Below are positions 1 through 8,712 of a stretch of 64,000 nt of DNA, in pieces. The first letter of the stretch is position 1; every line of letters starts with the position of its first letter. The notes under the pieces were generated by a model, which saw nothing but the letters and a program-made list of their open reading frames with translations, made no database searches and was not told the origin of the DNA. The position numbers and the translations under genes are program-made. Origin of the DNA: Hyphomicrobiales bacterium (GTDB lineage Bacteria > Pseudomonadota > Alphaproteobacteria > Rhizobiales > Beijerinckiaceae); assembly GCA_900470775.1 (NCBI GenBank), contig UCBZ01000049.1:12266-76265 (forward strand), given 5' to 3'.

Positions 1-33
1 GGTGAGGCCCTTTTCGTTTTCAGCGCGGCGATC

Positions 34-1551
34 TCAGAGATAGTTCGTCAGCGACAGCTTCGAGAGAATGGCGGTCGTCTGGTAGCTCGCCTGGAGCTGC
101 GTCTGAAGCGCCAGGATCTGAACCGCGACCTCCTCCGCCGTGACGTTCTGGACGCTGTCGAGCGCCGTCGCCAGATAGTCCTTCGTGCTCTGATGGCGTT
201 CCTTGGCGCGAGCCAGCGAGGTCTGCGACGAGCCGAACTCCGTGATGATCTCGGCCGGCTTCTGGACGCTGCCGCCGAAGCCGAGCTTCTCGCTGACGCG
301 CGACGTCATCGCCTCGTAGCGGGTCTGCGAGTTCGGATCGGCGGCGGGAAAGGTCTCGATCGCCATCACCGCGAACTGCGCCAGACCGACGCGGAAGGCT
401 TCCTCATTCGCCCGCGCACCGGTGCCGACGAGCTGTCCCTTCTCGACCTGGACGGTCGCGGTGCTGCGCGCCGGGTCGGAACCGTCATCGCCCTGGTACC
501 AGATCACGGTGTTTGCCGCGGTCCCGGCCGCGGGCGCGGCCGTCGCGGTGTTGTAGGGAGGCCCGGGCACGCGCAACGGCGGGCTGCTGACGCTGCCGGC
601 GAAAAAGTTCGCCGCCGCGACCTGCGAGGACGCCGCCGACAGCGTCGTCGCCGCTCCCTTGGTCAGCGCCGCGGTGATCGAGCTGCGCAGATTGGCAGCG
701 GTCGTGTTGACGTCCGCACCGATCTCGAAGCTGTCGCTGGCCGAACCGTTGGTATTCGGCGCGCGCGCCGTCAGGACGATCTCCTCCTGGGTGCCGTCCG
801 GCAGGTTGAGCTTGATGCGCAGCGTGTCGCCCGCCGTCGGCAGGCTGGCCACGGTGACGGCGATGTCGGCCGGCGGGCCGGCGGTATAGACCGGCGTCAT
901 CGCCGCCGAGCTGCTGGACGCTCCGGCGAGCTTGAAACCATAGCTGTGCGCCGGCGCCTCGTCGGCGATGGTCGCCGTCGCGGCCGCACCACCCGTCGTC
1001 AGGCGGCCGAGCCCCGAGACGCCGAGATCAGCCTGCCTGCGCTCGGAGATCAGCTGCCTCAGGCCGGCACGCCCTGCCCCGTCGCCCTCGATCATCTCCG
1101 AGTAGCTGACGGTGGGCTGGACGTCCGAGGTCTTTCCCGAGAACAGATAGCGGCCGTTGACGCTGGTGTTGAGCAGGTCGAGCGTCTGCTTGAACTTCTC
1201 CTCCGCCAGGACCTGCGGCGCGGAACGGCCCGTCGAACTCGCGACATAGCTGTTCGAGCGCGTGTCGTTGACCGTCTCGTTGGTCAGCTTGGCGAAGCTC
1301 TCCACGGCCTGGGACGAGAGCTTGAGGTTGACGTCGGCGAGAGCGATGCCGCCAAGCCAGGAATCGATGCTCGAAACCTTGGCGTTGAGGTCGAGGCTCG
1401 TGCGCCGGTCCATGCCGAGATCGCCATAGCTCTCGGCCCGCTCCTTCGTCGCCAGCTGACGCTCGAGATCGGCGAGCTGGCCGCGGGTGGAGACGAAGCT
1501 GTTGCCTGTTGCGGAACGGTAGGCTCCGGTGCCGTAGGAGGTGATGGTCAT
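34..1551 (-). CDS. flgL: Flagellar hook-filament junction protein FlgL (flagellin-like)
   Basis: 505 residues. FlgL forms the distal hook-filament junction of the flagellum, on which flagellin polymerises. The N-terminus (about 1-160) has the helical flagellin D0/D1 pattern rich in Ala, Ser and Asn, with the conserved stretch ending FSGKTSD, and the C-terminal 100 residues are again a helical coiled-coil region ending LSLTNYL. Between them (about 200-350) lies a beta-rich insertion, which makes the protein much longer than enterobacterial FlgL (about 317). It lies 7 bp downstream of flgK on the same strand, so the two are almost certainly cotranscribed. It could also be called a flagellin, but position directly after flgK favours FlgL. 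Confidence 0.85.
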   Translation of the reverse strand: MTITSYGTGAYRSATGNSFVSTRGQLADLERQLATKERAESYGDLGMDRRTSLDLNAKVSSIDSWLGGIALADVNLKLSSQAVESFAKLTNETVNDTRSNSYVASSTGRSAPQVLAEEKFKQTLDLLNTSVNGRYLFSGKTSDVQPTVSYSEMIEGDGAGRAGLRQLISERRQADLGVSGLGRLTTGGAAATATIADEAPAHSYGFKLAGASSSSAAMTPVYTAGPPADIAVTVASLPTAGDTLRIKLNLPDGTQEEIVLTARAPNTNGSASDSFEIGADVNTTAANLRSSITAALTKGAATTLSAASSQVAAANFFAGSVSSPPLRVPGPPYNTATAAPAAGTAANTVIWYQGDDGSDPARSTATVQVEKGQLVGTGARANEEAFRVGLAQFAVMAIETFPAADPNSQTRYEAMTSRVSEKLGFGGSVQKPAEIITEFGSSQTSLARAKERHQSTKDYLATALDSVQNVTAEEVAVQILALQTQLQASYQTTAILSKLSLTNYL

Positions 1552-1558
1552 GGTGCGC

Positions 1559-3427
1559 TCACACTCTCATCAGAACGTCCATCATCTCTTTCACGGTCGA
1601 GATGATGCGGGCGTTGGCGGCATACGCGGTCTGGAGCTCGATCAGCGTCGACATCTCCTGGTCGACATTGACTTGGGACGTCTCCTGGAACCGGCTCTGG
1701 ATCGCGGCGAGCGCAACCTTCTGGCCCTCGTCGAGCCGCTGGGCGGTCGCGACCGCCTGGCCCTGCGAGGACACCACGCGTTGCACGAAGCTCGAGACGG
1801 TCGAGTTCGTCGTCGCGGTCGAGCCGTCGAGGCCCGTGCTGTTGGTGAAGGCGCGCTGGCTCTGGGTCAGCCGGTCCAGCATCAGTTTCGGCCGCGTCGC
1901 GTCGCCCTGCGCCGTCGTCGTGTCGAAGGTCACCAGCTTCGACCGGTCCGCGATCAGCGCCGAGTTGATCCCGATCCGGCCGGCAAAGCCCACAGCCTGC
2001 GAACCGTTCTCATAGGAACCCGTGTAGAGGCTGCCGCCGTTGCCGGCGTCGACGAACAGCGGCAACTCGGCAGTGCCGCCGGCCGAGGACAGGCTGGTCG
2101 CCGTCGGCCTGGCGGTCAGCGCCTTGACGTCGCGCGTACCGGCAGCGCCGTCATCGACGATCCGCAGCACCGAGCCGGTGTTGGAGACGGTGAAGCCGCC
2201 GCCGATCGCCGCCTGCATCTGCGTCGCGACCGAAGCCGGGCCGCCCGAAAAATCGATTCCGATGACGCGGTTGTTGGCATCGCCGCTGGCCGAGGCCGGC
2301 AAAGGCAGCGACGCGCCCGATTCGACGCGCACGAAGGTGAAGCGCTGCGTCGCCCCGCCGGGCGTCACGGCATAGTCGAGCGTGACGCTGTTGCCGGACT
2401 GCAGCCCGGTGAGATCGACATCGAAACCCGTCGCCGCGCCCGCCGTCACGGGCGTGCCGGCAATCGCCTTGTCCGACAGCGCGCTGGAGAGCTGCGCCGC
2501 GATCTCGTCGAGCTGGGCCTGCGCCTGGACGAGCGTCTTGTCGCGCATCTCGACGAGTGCCGCGATCTCGCCGGACCGGAACGTCTTGTTGGCGATGGCA
2601 TCCATCACGCCACCGGAACTGGTGGTCATGGTGATCGTGCCGACACCGCGCTGCGCGGGGTTGCTGCTCCACTGATCGTCGGGACCGAGGCTCGAATGCG
2701 CATCGAAACCGAAGGTCACCGCGGGGCGGCCATCGAAGATCTGCGTGCCGGCGCCGGTCGTGATGCTGATCGAGCCGCGCGCATCCTCGCTGGTCTTGAT
2801 GTCGATGTACTGCGACAGCTCCGACAGGATCAGGTCGCGCTGGTCCTTGAGGTTGGCTGTCGCGGGGTCGTTGGGGGTCCCGACGATCCGGGCGTTCACC
2901 TTCGTCAGGGCGCCCAGCAGATCGTTGACCTGCGTGACGGCGCTGGCGATGCCGCTTTCGGCCTGGCCCCGCAGCGCCTGCACACCGTCGGACAGCGTGT
3001 TCAGCCGGGTCGCGAGCTGCGTCGCGGAATCGAGCACGCCCGTCCGCAGGCTGTAGGACGACGGGTCGTTCTGCAGCGCCTGCAGCGCGCTGGTGAAACC
3101 GTTATAGACCGTGTCGAGCGCGGTCGTGCTGCCCGGCGCGCCATAGAGCTTGTCGATGCTGGAGAGCATGTCCGCGCGCGTCGAGGTGTAGGCGGCGCCC
3201 GAGGATTCCTGCCAGAGCTGGTGCTGGACGATCCGGTCGAGCAGGCGCTGGACCTGCGTGCTCTGCGTCCCGACCGTCTGGCCGCTGAGGCTGTCGGCGG
3301 TCGAGACGGTGCGCCGGATATAGCCCGTCGTCCCGGCATTGGCGACGTTCTGCGAGACGACGCCGATGCCGACCTGCGTGGCGTTCAGCCCCGCGATCGC
3401 GGTATTGAGGGACGTGCTGAGACCCAT
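1559..3427 (-). CDS. flgK: Flagellar hook-associated protein FlgK
   Basis: 622 residues. FlgK (HAP1) forms the junction ring between hook and filament. The N-terminus MGLSTSLNTAIAGL followed by SQNVANAGTTGY is the typical rod/hook/HAP signature, and the C-terminus (QVNVDQEMSTLIELQTAYAANARI) is the classical FlgK/FlgE C-terminal motif. The central part (about 330-440) is a variable beta-rich region. The start at 3427 is preceded by AGGAG about 7 nt upstream. It follows flgE by 86 bp and precedes flgL by 7 bp, giving the order flgE-flgK-flgL. A hairpin and short tandem repeats lie in the flgE-flgK gap. Confidence 0.93.
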   Translation of the reverse strand: MGLSTSLNTAIAGLNATQVGIGVVSQNVANAGTTGYIRRTVSTADSLSGQTVGTQSTQVQRLLDRIVQHQLWQESSGAAYTSTRADMLSSIDKLYGAPGSTTALDTVYNGFTSALQALQNDPSSYSLRTGVLDSATQLATRLNTLSDGVQALRGQAESGIASAVTQVNDLLGALTKVNARIVGTPNDPATANLKDQRDLILSELSQYIDIKTSEDARGSISITTGAGTQIFDGRPAVTFGFDAHSSLGPDDQWSSNPAQRGVGTITMTTSSGGVMDAIANKTFRSGEIAALVEMRDKTLVQAQAQLDEIAAQLSSALSDKAIAGTPVTAGAATGFDVDLTGLQSGNSVTLDYAVTPGGATQRFTFVRVESGASLPLPASASGDANNRVIGIDFSGGPASVATQMQAAIGGGFTVSNTGSVLRIVDDGAAGTRDVKALTARPTATSLSSAGGTAELPLFVDAGNGGSLYTGSYENGSQAVGFAGRIGINSALIADRSKLVTFDTTTAQGDATRPKLMLDRLTQSQRAFTNSTGLDGSTATTNSTVSSFVQRVVSSQGQAVATAQRLDEGQKVALAAIQSRFQETSQVNVDQEMSTLIELQTAYAANARIISTVKEMMDVLMRV

Positions 3428-3448
3428 TGCCAGCTCCTGTCGCTACCA

Positions 3449-3466
3449 GCGGTCCTTCTGGACCGC
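3449..3466 (-). promoter_or_regulatory. Hairpin upstream of flgK
   Basis: A perfect 7-bp inverted repeat (GCGGTCC / GGACCGC, loop of 4) lies in the flgE-flgK gap, about 22 nt upstream of the flgK start and just before its ribosome binding site. There is no T-tract, so it is unlikely to be a full terminator. It could protect an mRNA end or tune flgK translation. Function is inferred. Confidence 0.4.
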
Positions 3467-3479
3467 GCCAAACCCGGCT

Positions 3480-3517
3480 TCGAAGACTGCCTCGAAGACC
3501 TGCCTCGAAGACCTCAG
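3480..3517. repeat. Three short tandem repeats at the flgE 3' end
   Basis: Three imperfect copies of a 12-13 bp unit beginning TCGAAGAC lie in a row and run into the flgE stop codon. Possibly replication slippage. No function is evident. Confidence 0.6.
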
Positions 3518-4917
3518 CGGATGATGCTGAAGACGTCGCGCAGCATCTCCTGCGCCGTGGTGATCACCTTGGTGTTGGCCGAGTAGGCCTGCTGGGTGAC
3601 AATCATCTTCGAGAATTCATCGGCGATATCGGTGTTGGACTGCTCGATATTGCCGCCGATGAGCTGCGAGGTGCCGAGCCCGATGATCGGCGGGCCGGAT
3701 TCGATCGTCTCCTCGAAAGCGCCGCCATCGAGCCGCTTCAGGGCGTTGTCGGCGTTGAAGCGGGCGACCGAGAGCTGGGCCAGCGCCACGACCTGGCCGT
3801 TGCTGAAGGTGCCGATGACCTGGCCGTCGGCCGAGACCGAGGTGCGGTCGAGCGTGCCGGCCGTATAGCCGTCCTGCCGGATCGAGCGGGCGTCGATCTG
3901 GCCGCTGACGTCGCCGTTCTGGGTCAGGCCGTTGCCGCCCGTGGTGACCTGGATACCGGTGATCGTGGTGCCGGCAATCGTCATCGTCGGCAGCGTGATG
4001 TTGCCGCTCGCCGGCGCCGTCAGCTGCCCCGTCGTTCCGAAGGTGATGCTGGTATTGGTATTGCGATAGGCGACGGCGGCCCCCGTCGCGCTGGTGTTCT
4101 CGGCGACGAACAGGTTCCAGGTGTCGGCGGCGGCCGGGCCGGGAACAGGCGGGGCATAGTTCGTCGTCTTGGCCCAGCGCAGCTCGACGCTGGTCGCCTT
4201 GCCGAGCGAGTCGTAGACCGTGACAGAGCCGCCGGGGATCGACTGGTTGAGGAAGCTGGTGATCTCGCTGCCGATGACGATGCCGGTGCCGCCCTGCGTG
4301 GTCGAGAGCGGGTTGCTGGTGAAGCCGGCCGGGCTCAGCAGCTCCGAGCCCGGAGTGGACACGTTCGCATTGTTGGTGCCCGGGAAAGCCGGGATGTTGG
4401 CGCGGTACTCGATCGAGGTCGTGGCCTTCGCCGGGAACTGCTCCTTGGTGATGCGCAGCACCTCCGGCTGGGTGCCGATCAGCGAGCCCGTCACCGTGTC
4501 GATCTTCAGCCCCTTGAGGTAGTAGCCGGCACCGTTGACGAGATAGCCGTTGGCGTCGAAATCGAAATCGCCGCGGCGCGTGTAGAGATTGCTGTTGGAG
4601 AACTGCATGTTGGTGCCGACGCCGTTGAGGCGCTGGTCGACCACGAAGAAGCCGTCGCCGTTGATCGCCGCATTGGTGTCGATCCGCGTCGCGGTCAGAT
4701 CACCTTGGATCGAGTTCGTGGCCTGGCTGTAGGCCGCCACCGAACCCGAGATCTGCCGGTTCAACGCCGAATCCGGCACGAGGTCGGAGAAGGTCGTATC
4801 GACCCTCTTGAAACCGGCCGTGCGGGAATTGGCGATGTTGCCGGAGATGTTCTCAAGCGCATAGGACTGCGCCTGCATCCCGGAAACCGCTGTCGTCAAT
4901 GCGCTGAAAACGCCCAT
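3514..4917 (-). CDS. flgE: Flagellar hook protein FlgE
   Basis: 467 residues. FlgE polymerises into the flagellar hook. The N-terminus has MGVFSALTTAVSGMQAQSYA followed by NISGNIANSRTAGFKR, the flagellar rod/hook signature. A basal-body FlgE-type middle contains INGDGFFVV, and the C-terminus has MIVTQQAYSANTKVI and ends MLRDVFSIIR. Length fits the hook protein rather than a rod protein. The start at 4917 is preceded by GAGGTGAGGG. It is first in the visible flgE-flgK-flgL run. The 181 bp upstream (4918-5098) must hold the promoter, but I could not place convincing hexamers. Confidence 0.92.
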   Translation of the reverse strand: MGVFSALTTAVSGMQAQSYALENISGNIANSRTAGFKRVDTTFSDLVPDSALNRQISGSVAAYSQATNSIQGDLTATRIDTNAAINGDGFFVVDQRLNGVGTNMQFSNSNLYTRRGDFDFDANGYLVNGAGYYLKGLKIDTVTGSLIGTQPEVLRITKEQFPAKATTSIEYRANIPAFPGTNNANVSTPGSELLSPAGFTSNPLSTTQGGTGIVIGSEITSFLNQSIPGGSVTVYDSLGKATSVELRWAKTTNYAPPVPGPAAADTWNLFVAENTSATGAAVAYRNTNTSITFGTTGQLTAPASGNITLPTMTIAGTTITGIQVTTGGNGLTQNGDVSGQIDARSIRQDGYTAGTLDRTSVSADGQVIGTFSNGQVVALAQLSVARFNADNALKRLDGGAFEETIESGPPIIGLGTSQLIGGNIEQSNTDIADEFSKMIVTQQAYSANTKVITTAQEMLRDVFSIIR

Positions 4918-5098
4918 GAAACCCTCACCTCGACCGGCGCCCCCAAAGGGCAGCCCTCAACTTCGAGGCGATAACTGCACGCGCCATGCCATGCCTGAAC
5001 GCATGATATTTCAAGGACTTGCATGGTTTCCAAGGTGTTTCGCGGCGGTTTCAGCCGGGCAGAATCCGCCAGCCTCGGCAAAATCTGCCGCACGCTCG

Positions 5099-6103
5099 TC
5101 AGGGCGAACCCTGTTCGAGCGCGCCGCGCCATGCGGTCAGGTCGCCCGCGACGTCGCCCAGCGTCGGCGGCGTCGCCTCGACGAAAGGCAGCGGCCGGCA
5201 GACCGCCAGCGCCGCCAGGCCGATGCGCGCCGTCAGCAGCCCGTTCAGCACGCCCTCCCCGAGCTTGGCCGAGAGCCTGGCCGCCAGCCCCTGCCCGACC
5301 ACCTGCTGGATCACCGCATCGCCCGCCGCGATGCCGCCGGTGACGACGAGATGGCCCAGCACCTGCCGCCCCAGCCGGATCAGCCCGAGCGTGCCGGGCC
5401 TGCCGGCATAAATGCCGGCGATCGTCCGCAGCAGCCTGGCGCAGGCGACCAGCACGAAGACGACATCGATCAGCGCACGCGGGCTGACCGCCGTCACCAA
5501 CGAGACGCGCCGCGCCGCCTGTGCGATCTGCGCCTGCGCCTGAGCGTCGAGCGGCGCCATCAGGCTGCGCTCGGCCACCGTCAGAACGTCGCGCGCGGCA
5601 AAGAGTTGGGGCAGGCTGTCAGCGAACAGCGCCCGCCCCTTTGCCGTATCTGCTCGTGATGCGTAGAGGCGGTTCAAGTCCTCCGCCACGGCCTGAGCCT
5701 CCGTCAGGCTGCTGCCCGCTAGAGCAGCCGTGGCACGCAGGCGCAGCGCCTCGACCTTGCGTTCGCGCAGGATGTCTCTGAGCACGCGGACGAGCATGAC
5801 GAGCAGCGCCAGGGCGGCGAGCGCAGCAAAGGCCAGCGCCGCATAGCCCAGCACCGGGCTCTCATTCATCAGCGAGACGATGGTGCGCTCGGCCCAGACA
5901 CCGATCGAGAGCGTCAGGAAACCCGACAGCCCAGCGACGAAGAGACCACCCCAGGACCAGCGCCGCCGCGCGACCGGAGTAATAGTGGGCTCGGCGGCGT
6001 CGATCGGCTCGCTTTCGGGCAGGATCGCTACATCGCCCTCGCGGAGGCCGTCGGCGTCCGTGAGAGCAGGGTCCAGACGAATGGCGCGTGGAGCCTTGCT
6101 CAT
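5099..6103 (-). CDS. YcjF/TIGR01620-family membrane protein (DUF697)
   Basis: 334 residues. Resembles the YcjF (UPF0283/TIGR01620) family: inner-membrane proteins with an acidic N-terminal tail, two adjacent hydrophobic segments (about residues 50-105 here) and a C-terminal DUF697-like domain with further hydrophobic stretches. The molecular role is not settled; in enterobacteria the family is linked to the phage-shock and envelope-stress regulon together with the GTPase-like YcjX. That link is kept here: the start overlaps the stop of the upstream YcjX-like gene by 4 bp, so translation is probably coupled. No psp genes are visible nearby. Confidence 0.85.
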   Translation of the reverse strand: MSKAPRAIRLDPALTDADGLREGDVAILPESEPIDAAEPTITPVARRRWSWGGLFVAGLSGFLTLSIGVWAERTIVSLMNESPVLGYAALAFAALAALALLVMLVRVLRDILRERKVEALRLRATAALAGSSLTEAQAVAEDLNRLYASRADTAKGRALFADSLPQLFAARDVLTVAERSLMAPLDAQAQAQIAQAARRVSLVTAVSPRALIDVVFVLVACARLLRTIAGIYAGRPGTLGLIRLGRQVLGHLVVTGGIAAGDAVIQQVVGQGLAARLSAKLGEGVLNGLLTARIGLAALAVCRPLPFVEATPPTLGDVAGDLTAWRGALEQGSP

Positions 6104-7545
6104 GCCAGCCTGTCCCCGATTAGGAATTCGAGCGCACGGTCGAGGCGGATCTGCGGCGGCGGTTTTGTGCGCCCTCCGGCATCGCTCTCGACCAGCGGCG
6201 GGCGGAAGCGTGGCGCGCGGATCTGCCAGCGCGCCTGCGGATCGAAGATCGCCTCGGGACGCTCCGGCAGTTCACCGGGGAAGATCGCGGCCTCGCCCAG
6301 GCCGTCGAAGACCTCGCCGTCGATGGTCTCACCGGCCTCCGGCACGCCGGCGATGGCCGGCAGCTCGTCGCGGCCTTGCCTGATCCGGACCTCGCGCGTT
6401 GCCCGCACCGCCGCGAGCGCCATCGACTCGACCCGCGCGCCCGCCCCTTGCGCCCGCGCGGCGGCACGGGCGACGAGATGCGACATCACCGCCGCCAGCC
6501 GGTCATGGCTGGTGTGGTGGACATGATCGGCCTTGGTCGCGGCGAAGAGCACGCGCTCGATACGCGGCGAGAACAGGCTCGACAGCCAGGAATTGCGACC
6601 GACCTGAAAGGCCGCCAGAGCCTGGCCGAGCGCGGTTTCGAGATCTGCCAAAGCGGGCGCCCCCGCATCGAGAGCGGCCAGCACATCGACCAGCACGATC
6701 TGCCGGTCGAGGCGGGCGAAATGATCGCGGAAGAACGGCGCCACCACGACGCGCTTATAGGCCTCGAACCGCTCCGCCATCAGCCCGGCAAGCGTGCCGG
6801 CCTGCGGCTCGGAATCATGGCGCAGATCGAGCGGCGCGAAGGTCAGGGCCGGCGAGCCTTCGAGATCGCCCGGCATCAGGAAGCGCCCCGGCGGCGTCAC
6901 CGCCACCGCCTCTGGATCGGCTCTGAGCCTGGCGAGATAGGCCTTGAACAGATCGCTCGCGGCTTCAGCCGCCAGTTCGTCGGGCGGCCCGGCCGGATCG
7001 CGCCGCGGCAGATCGGCAAGCCAGTCGGAGGCGGCCGCCTGCCGGTGCGCCTTGCGCGCATCGCCGACCGCCTGGCGCGACCAAGTCTTGTAGTCCTGTC
7101 CGATCAGCGCGAGGTCGAGCAGCCATTCGCCGGGATAATCGACGATGTCGAGCGTCAGCGTCGCCGGCCCCTTGAACCAGCCGGCAGCGCGCTCATAGTC
7201 GATCTCGACGCGCAGCTCCGAAATCCGGCGGGTCGATTCCGGCCAGCGCCGCGCCTCGCCGGTGAGCGATGCGCGGTGCGCCTCATAGGGAAAGCGCGGA
7301 ATCTCGGGGTCCGGCTGCGGCACGAGGCGCACACGCGAAATCCGCCCCTCGGTCACGGCCTTGAGCACCGGCAGCTTCGCACCCTCGATCAGGTTCTGGA
7401 TCAACGCGGTGGTGAAGACGGTCTTGCCCGAGCGCGACAGGCCGGTGACACCCAGCCGCAGGCGCGGCCGCGCCATCCCGAGCAGGCTGTCACCGAACGC
7501 CAGCGCGGCATTGCGCGCCTCGTCGAGATAGGAGTTTTGGCTCAC
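6100..7545 (-). CDS. YcjX-family P-loop NTPase
   Basis: 481 residues from a GTG start at 7545. I chose it because AAGGCGG lies about 10 nt upstream and because the longer reading (to 7647) would overlap the phosphatase gene by about 70 bp. The N-terminal P-loop GVTGLSRSGKTVF binds nucleotide, DIVDYPGEW is a probable Walker B/G3-like segment, and further YcjX-typical stretches follow (LVDVLAALDAG, FAATKADHV). YcjX proteins are cytosolic GTPase-like partners of YcjF membrane proteins and belong to stress-response regulons in enterobacteria. Here the ycjF-like gene follows with a 4-bp overlap. Cellular role in alphaproteobacteria is unknown. Confidence 0.88.
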   Translation of the reverse strand: MSQNSYLDEARNAALAFGDSLLGMARPRLRLGVTGLSRSGKTVFTTALIQNLIEGAKLPVLKAVTEGRISRVRLVPQPDPEIPRFPYEAHRASLTGEARRWPESTRRISELRVEIDYERAAGWFKGPATLTLDIVDYPGEWLLDLALIGQDYKTWSRQAVGDARKAHRQAAASDWLADLPRRDPAGPPDELAAEAASDLFKAYLARLRADPEAVAVTPPGRFLMPGDLEGSPALTFAPLDLRHDSEPQAGTLAGLMAERFEAYKRVVVAPFFRDHFARLDRQIVLVDVLAALDAGAPALADLETALGQALAAFQVGRNSWLSSLFSPRIERVLFAATKADHVHHTSHDRLAAVMSHLVARAAARAQGAGARVESMALAAVRATREVRIRQGRDELPAIAGVPEAGETIDGEVFDGLGEAAIFPGELPERPEAIFDPQARWQIRAPRFRPPLVESDAGGRTKPPPQIRLDRALEFLIGDRLA

Positions 7546-7576
7546 GAGGCGGCCGCCTTGCGACTTGCGGCCTTCC

Positions 7577-8104
7577 TCACTCGTCGGGCCCTTCGCCAAG
7601 CGTGGCTGGCGTGACGAAACGATCCAGGCGGCCGCCGCGCGGAGCAAGATCGCGCCAGTCCTCGATCGCGAAATCCAGCACGGCGAGGCCGCAGGTCGGA
7701 TATTTCTGGGTCATGCGCGCCGAGGCGTAGCGGTCGCCATGGCCGGTCAGAAGCGCCGCGAGCTCCTCGAAACCGGGATTGTGGCCGATCATCAGCAGCG
7801 TCTTCACCGCCGGCTCGGTCTCGCGCAAGACATGCATCAGGCGCTCGGTCTTCGCCTCGTAGATGCGCGGCTCGACATGGCTGCCGGGCTTTTCCGGCAG
7901 CATGACCCGGACCATCTCCCAGGTCTCCGCCGTACGCCTGGCCGGCGAGATCAGCACGAGATCGGGCAGCAACAATTCGTCGGCGAGATAGCGGCCCATG
8001 ACGGGCGCAGCCTCGCGGCCGCGCGCGGCGAGCGGGCGGTCCCGGTCAGCCACGCCTTCGGGCCAGTTCGATTTCGCGTGGCGGAGCAGCATGAGACGTC
8101 GCAT
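7577..8104 (-). CDS. SixA-like histidine phosphatase family protein
   Basis: 175 residues. The N-terminal LMLLRHAKSNWPEG carries the RHx catalytic motif of the histidine phosphatase superfamily (phosphoglycerate mutase-like), SPARRTAETW holds the second conserved Arg, and MIGHNPGFEELA holds the second catalytic His. Size and motifs match SixA-type enzymes, some of which dephosphorylate phosphohistidine on HPt or PTS proteins. The substrate here cannot be told. It is 31 bp upstream of the YcjX-like gene on the same strand. Confidence 0.85.
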   Translation of the reverse strand: MRRLMLLRHAKSNWPEGVADRDRPLAARGREAAPVMGRYLADELLLPDLVLISPARRTAETWEMVRVMLPEKPGSHVEPRIYEAKTERLMHVLRETEPAVKTLLMIGHNPGFEELAALLTGHGDRYASARMTQKYPTCGLAVLDFAIEDWRDLAPRGGRLDRFVTPATLGEGPDE

Positions 8105-8189
8105 GTGCCAGAACCTAATGGCATAGGCGGCATTTTGCGAGGGCGTCGCCGCGCTTGGCCCAAGCCTGAGGACACCGTACCGAGAGCCT

Positions 8190-8561
8190 TCAGTTGCTCC
8201 GGCTGGTGTCGACCATCGGCGGCGGCTGGATCACGGGGATATTGGTGAGTTCGTCCGGCAATGGCCGGCTGGAACAGGCCAGGTGGAGATCCCTGCTGAG
8301 CTGCCTGCGCTTGATGTTCCGCTGGTTCGTCACATTGATGGTCGCCAAGGTCCCCGATGGGCTGATCGCGTGCATCAGGAACTCCGATTTGAACCGGTCG
8401 CTCTCCTCCTGCTCATAGCCCCCGGCCCGCTGCCTCATCGCCTTGCATGCCGCACTCTGCCATTTCGGATCGCTCGTTCCCAGCCCTTCGGCGTAGGTCT
8501 GAGGCTGCGTGGCGCAGCCCGCACAGATCAGTCCCATTGCGACCGCAGCTTGCCATCTCAT
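8190..8561 (-). CDS. Small putative lipoprotein
   Basis: 123 residues. The N-terminus has a short hydrophobic signal followed by a lipobox (LICAGC), so Cys16 would be lipidated after cleavage. The mature part has two further Cys, which could form a disulfide, and a proline-rich end (VIQPPPM). No family recognised. It is alone in its strand block, between the SleB-type hydrolase and the SixA-like gene, with no strong ribosome binding site. Confidence 0.7.
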   Translation of the reverse strand: MRWQAAVAMGLICAGCATQPQTYAEGLGTSDPKWQSAACKAMRQRAGGYEQEESDRFKSEFLMHAISPSGTLATINVTNQRNIKRRQLSRDLHLACSSRPLPDELTNIPVIQPPPMVDTSRSN

Positions 8562-8712
8562 GAATCACCGCTCGGGTTTCGCGGCCATCGAGGATGCGGC
8601 AGCCGACATTGCCGTCATCCAACCCCGGCCGCGTCGAGCGGTTCCATGGCCGGGCACAGGTCCAACGTCATGAACGATGTTTCGGGCCGCGGCGTGGCCG
8701 ATCCGGCGCAGA

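Noticed and set aside
3480..3517. Possible CRISPR-like array
   Set aside because: Three adjacent 12-13 bp units with no spacers; a simple tandem repeat.
1541..3586. 681-codon open frame on the plus strand opposite flgK
   Set aside because: Arg-rich shadow frame; flgK on the minus strand is certain.
7546..7647. N-terminal extension of the YcjX-like protein
   Set aside because: It overlaps the phosphatase gene and does not resemble the family; GTG 7545 has a good ribosome binding site.
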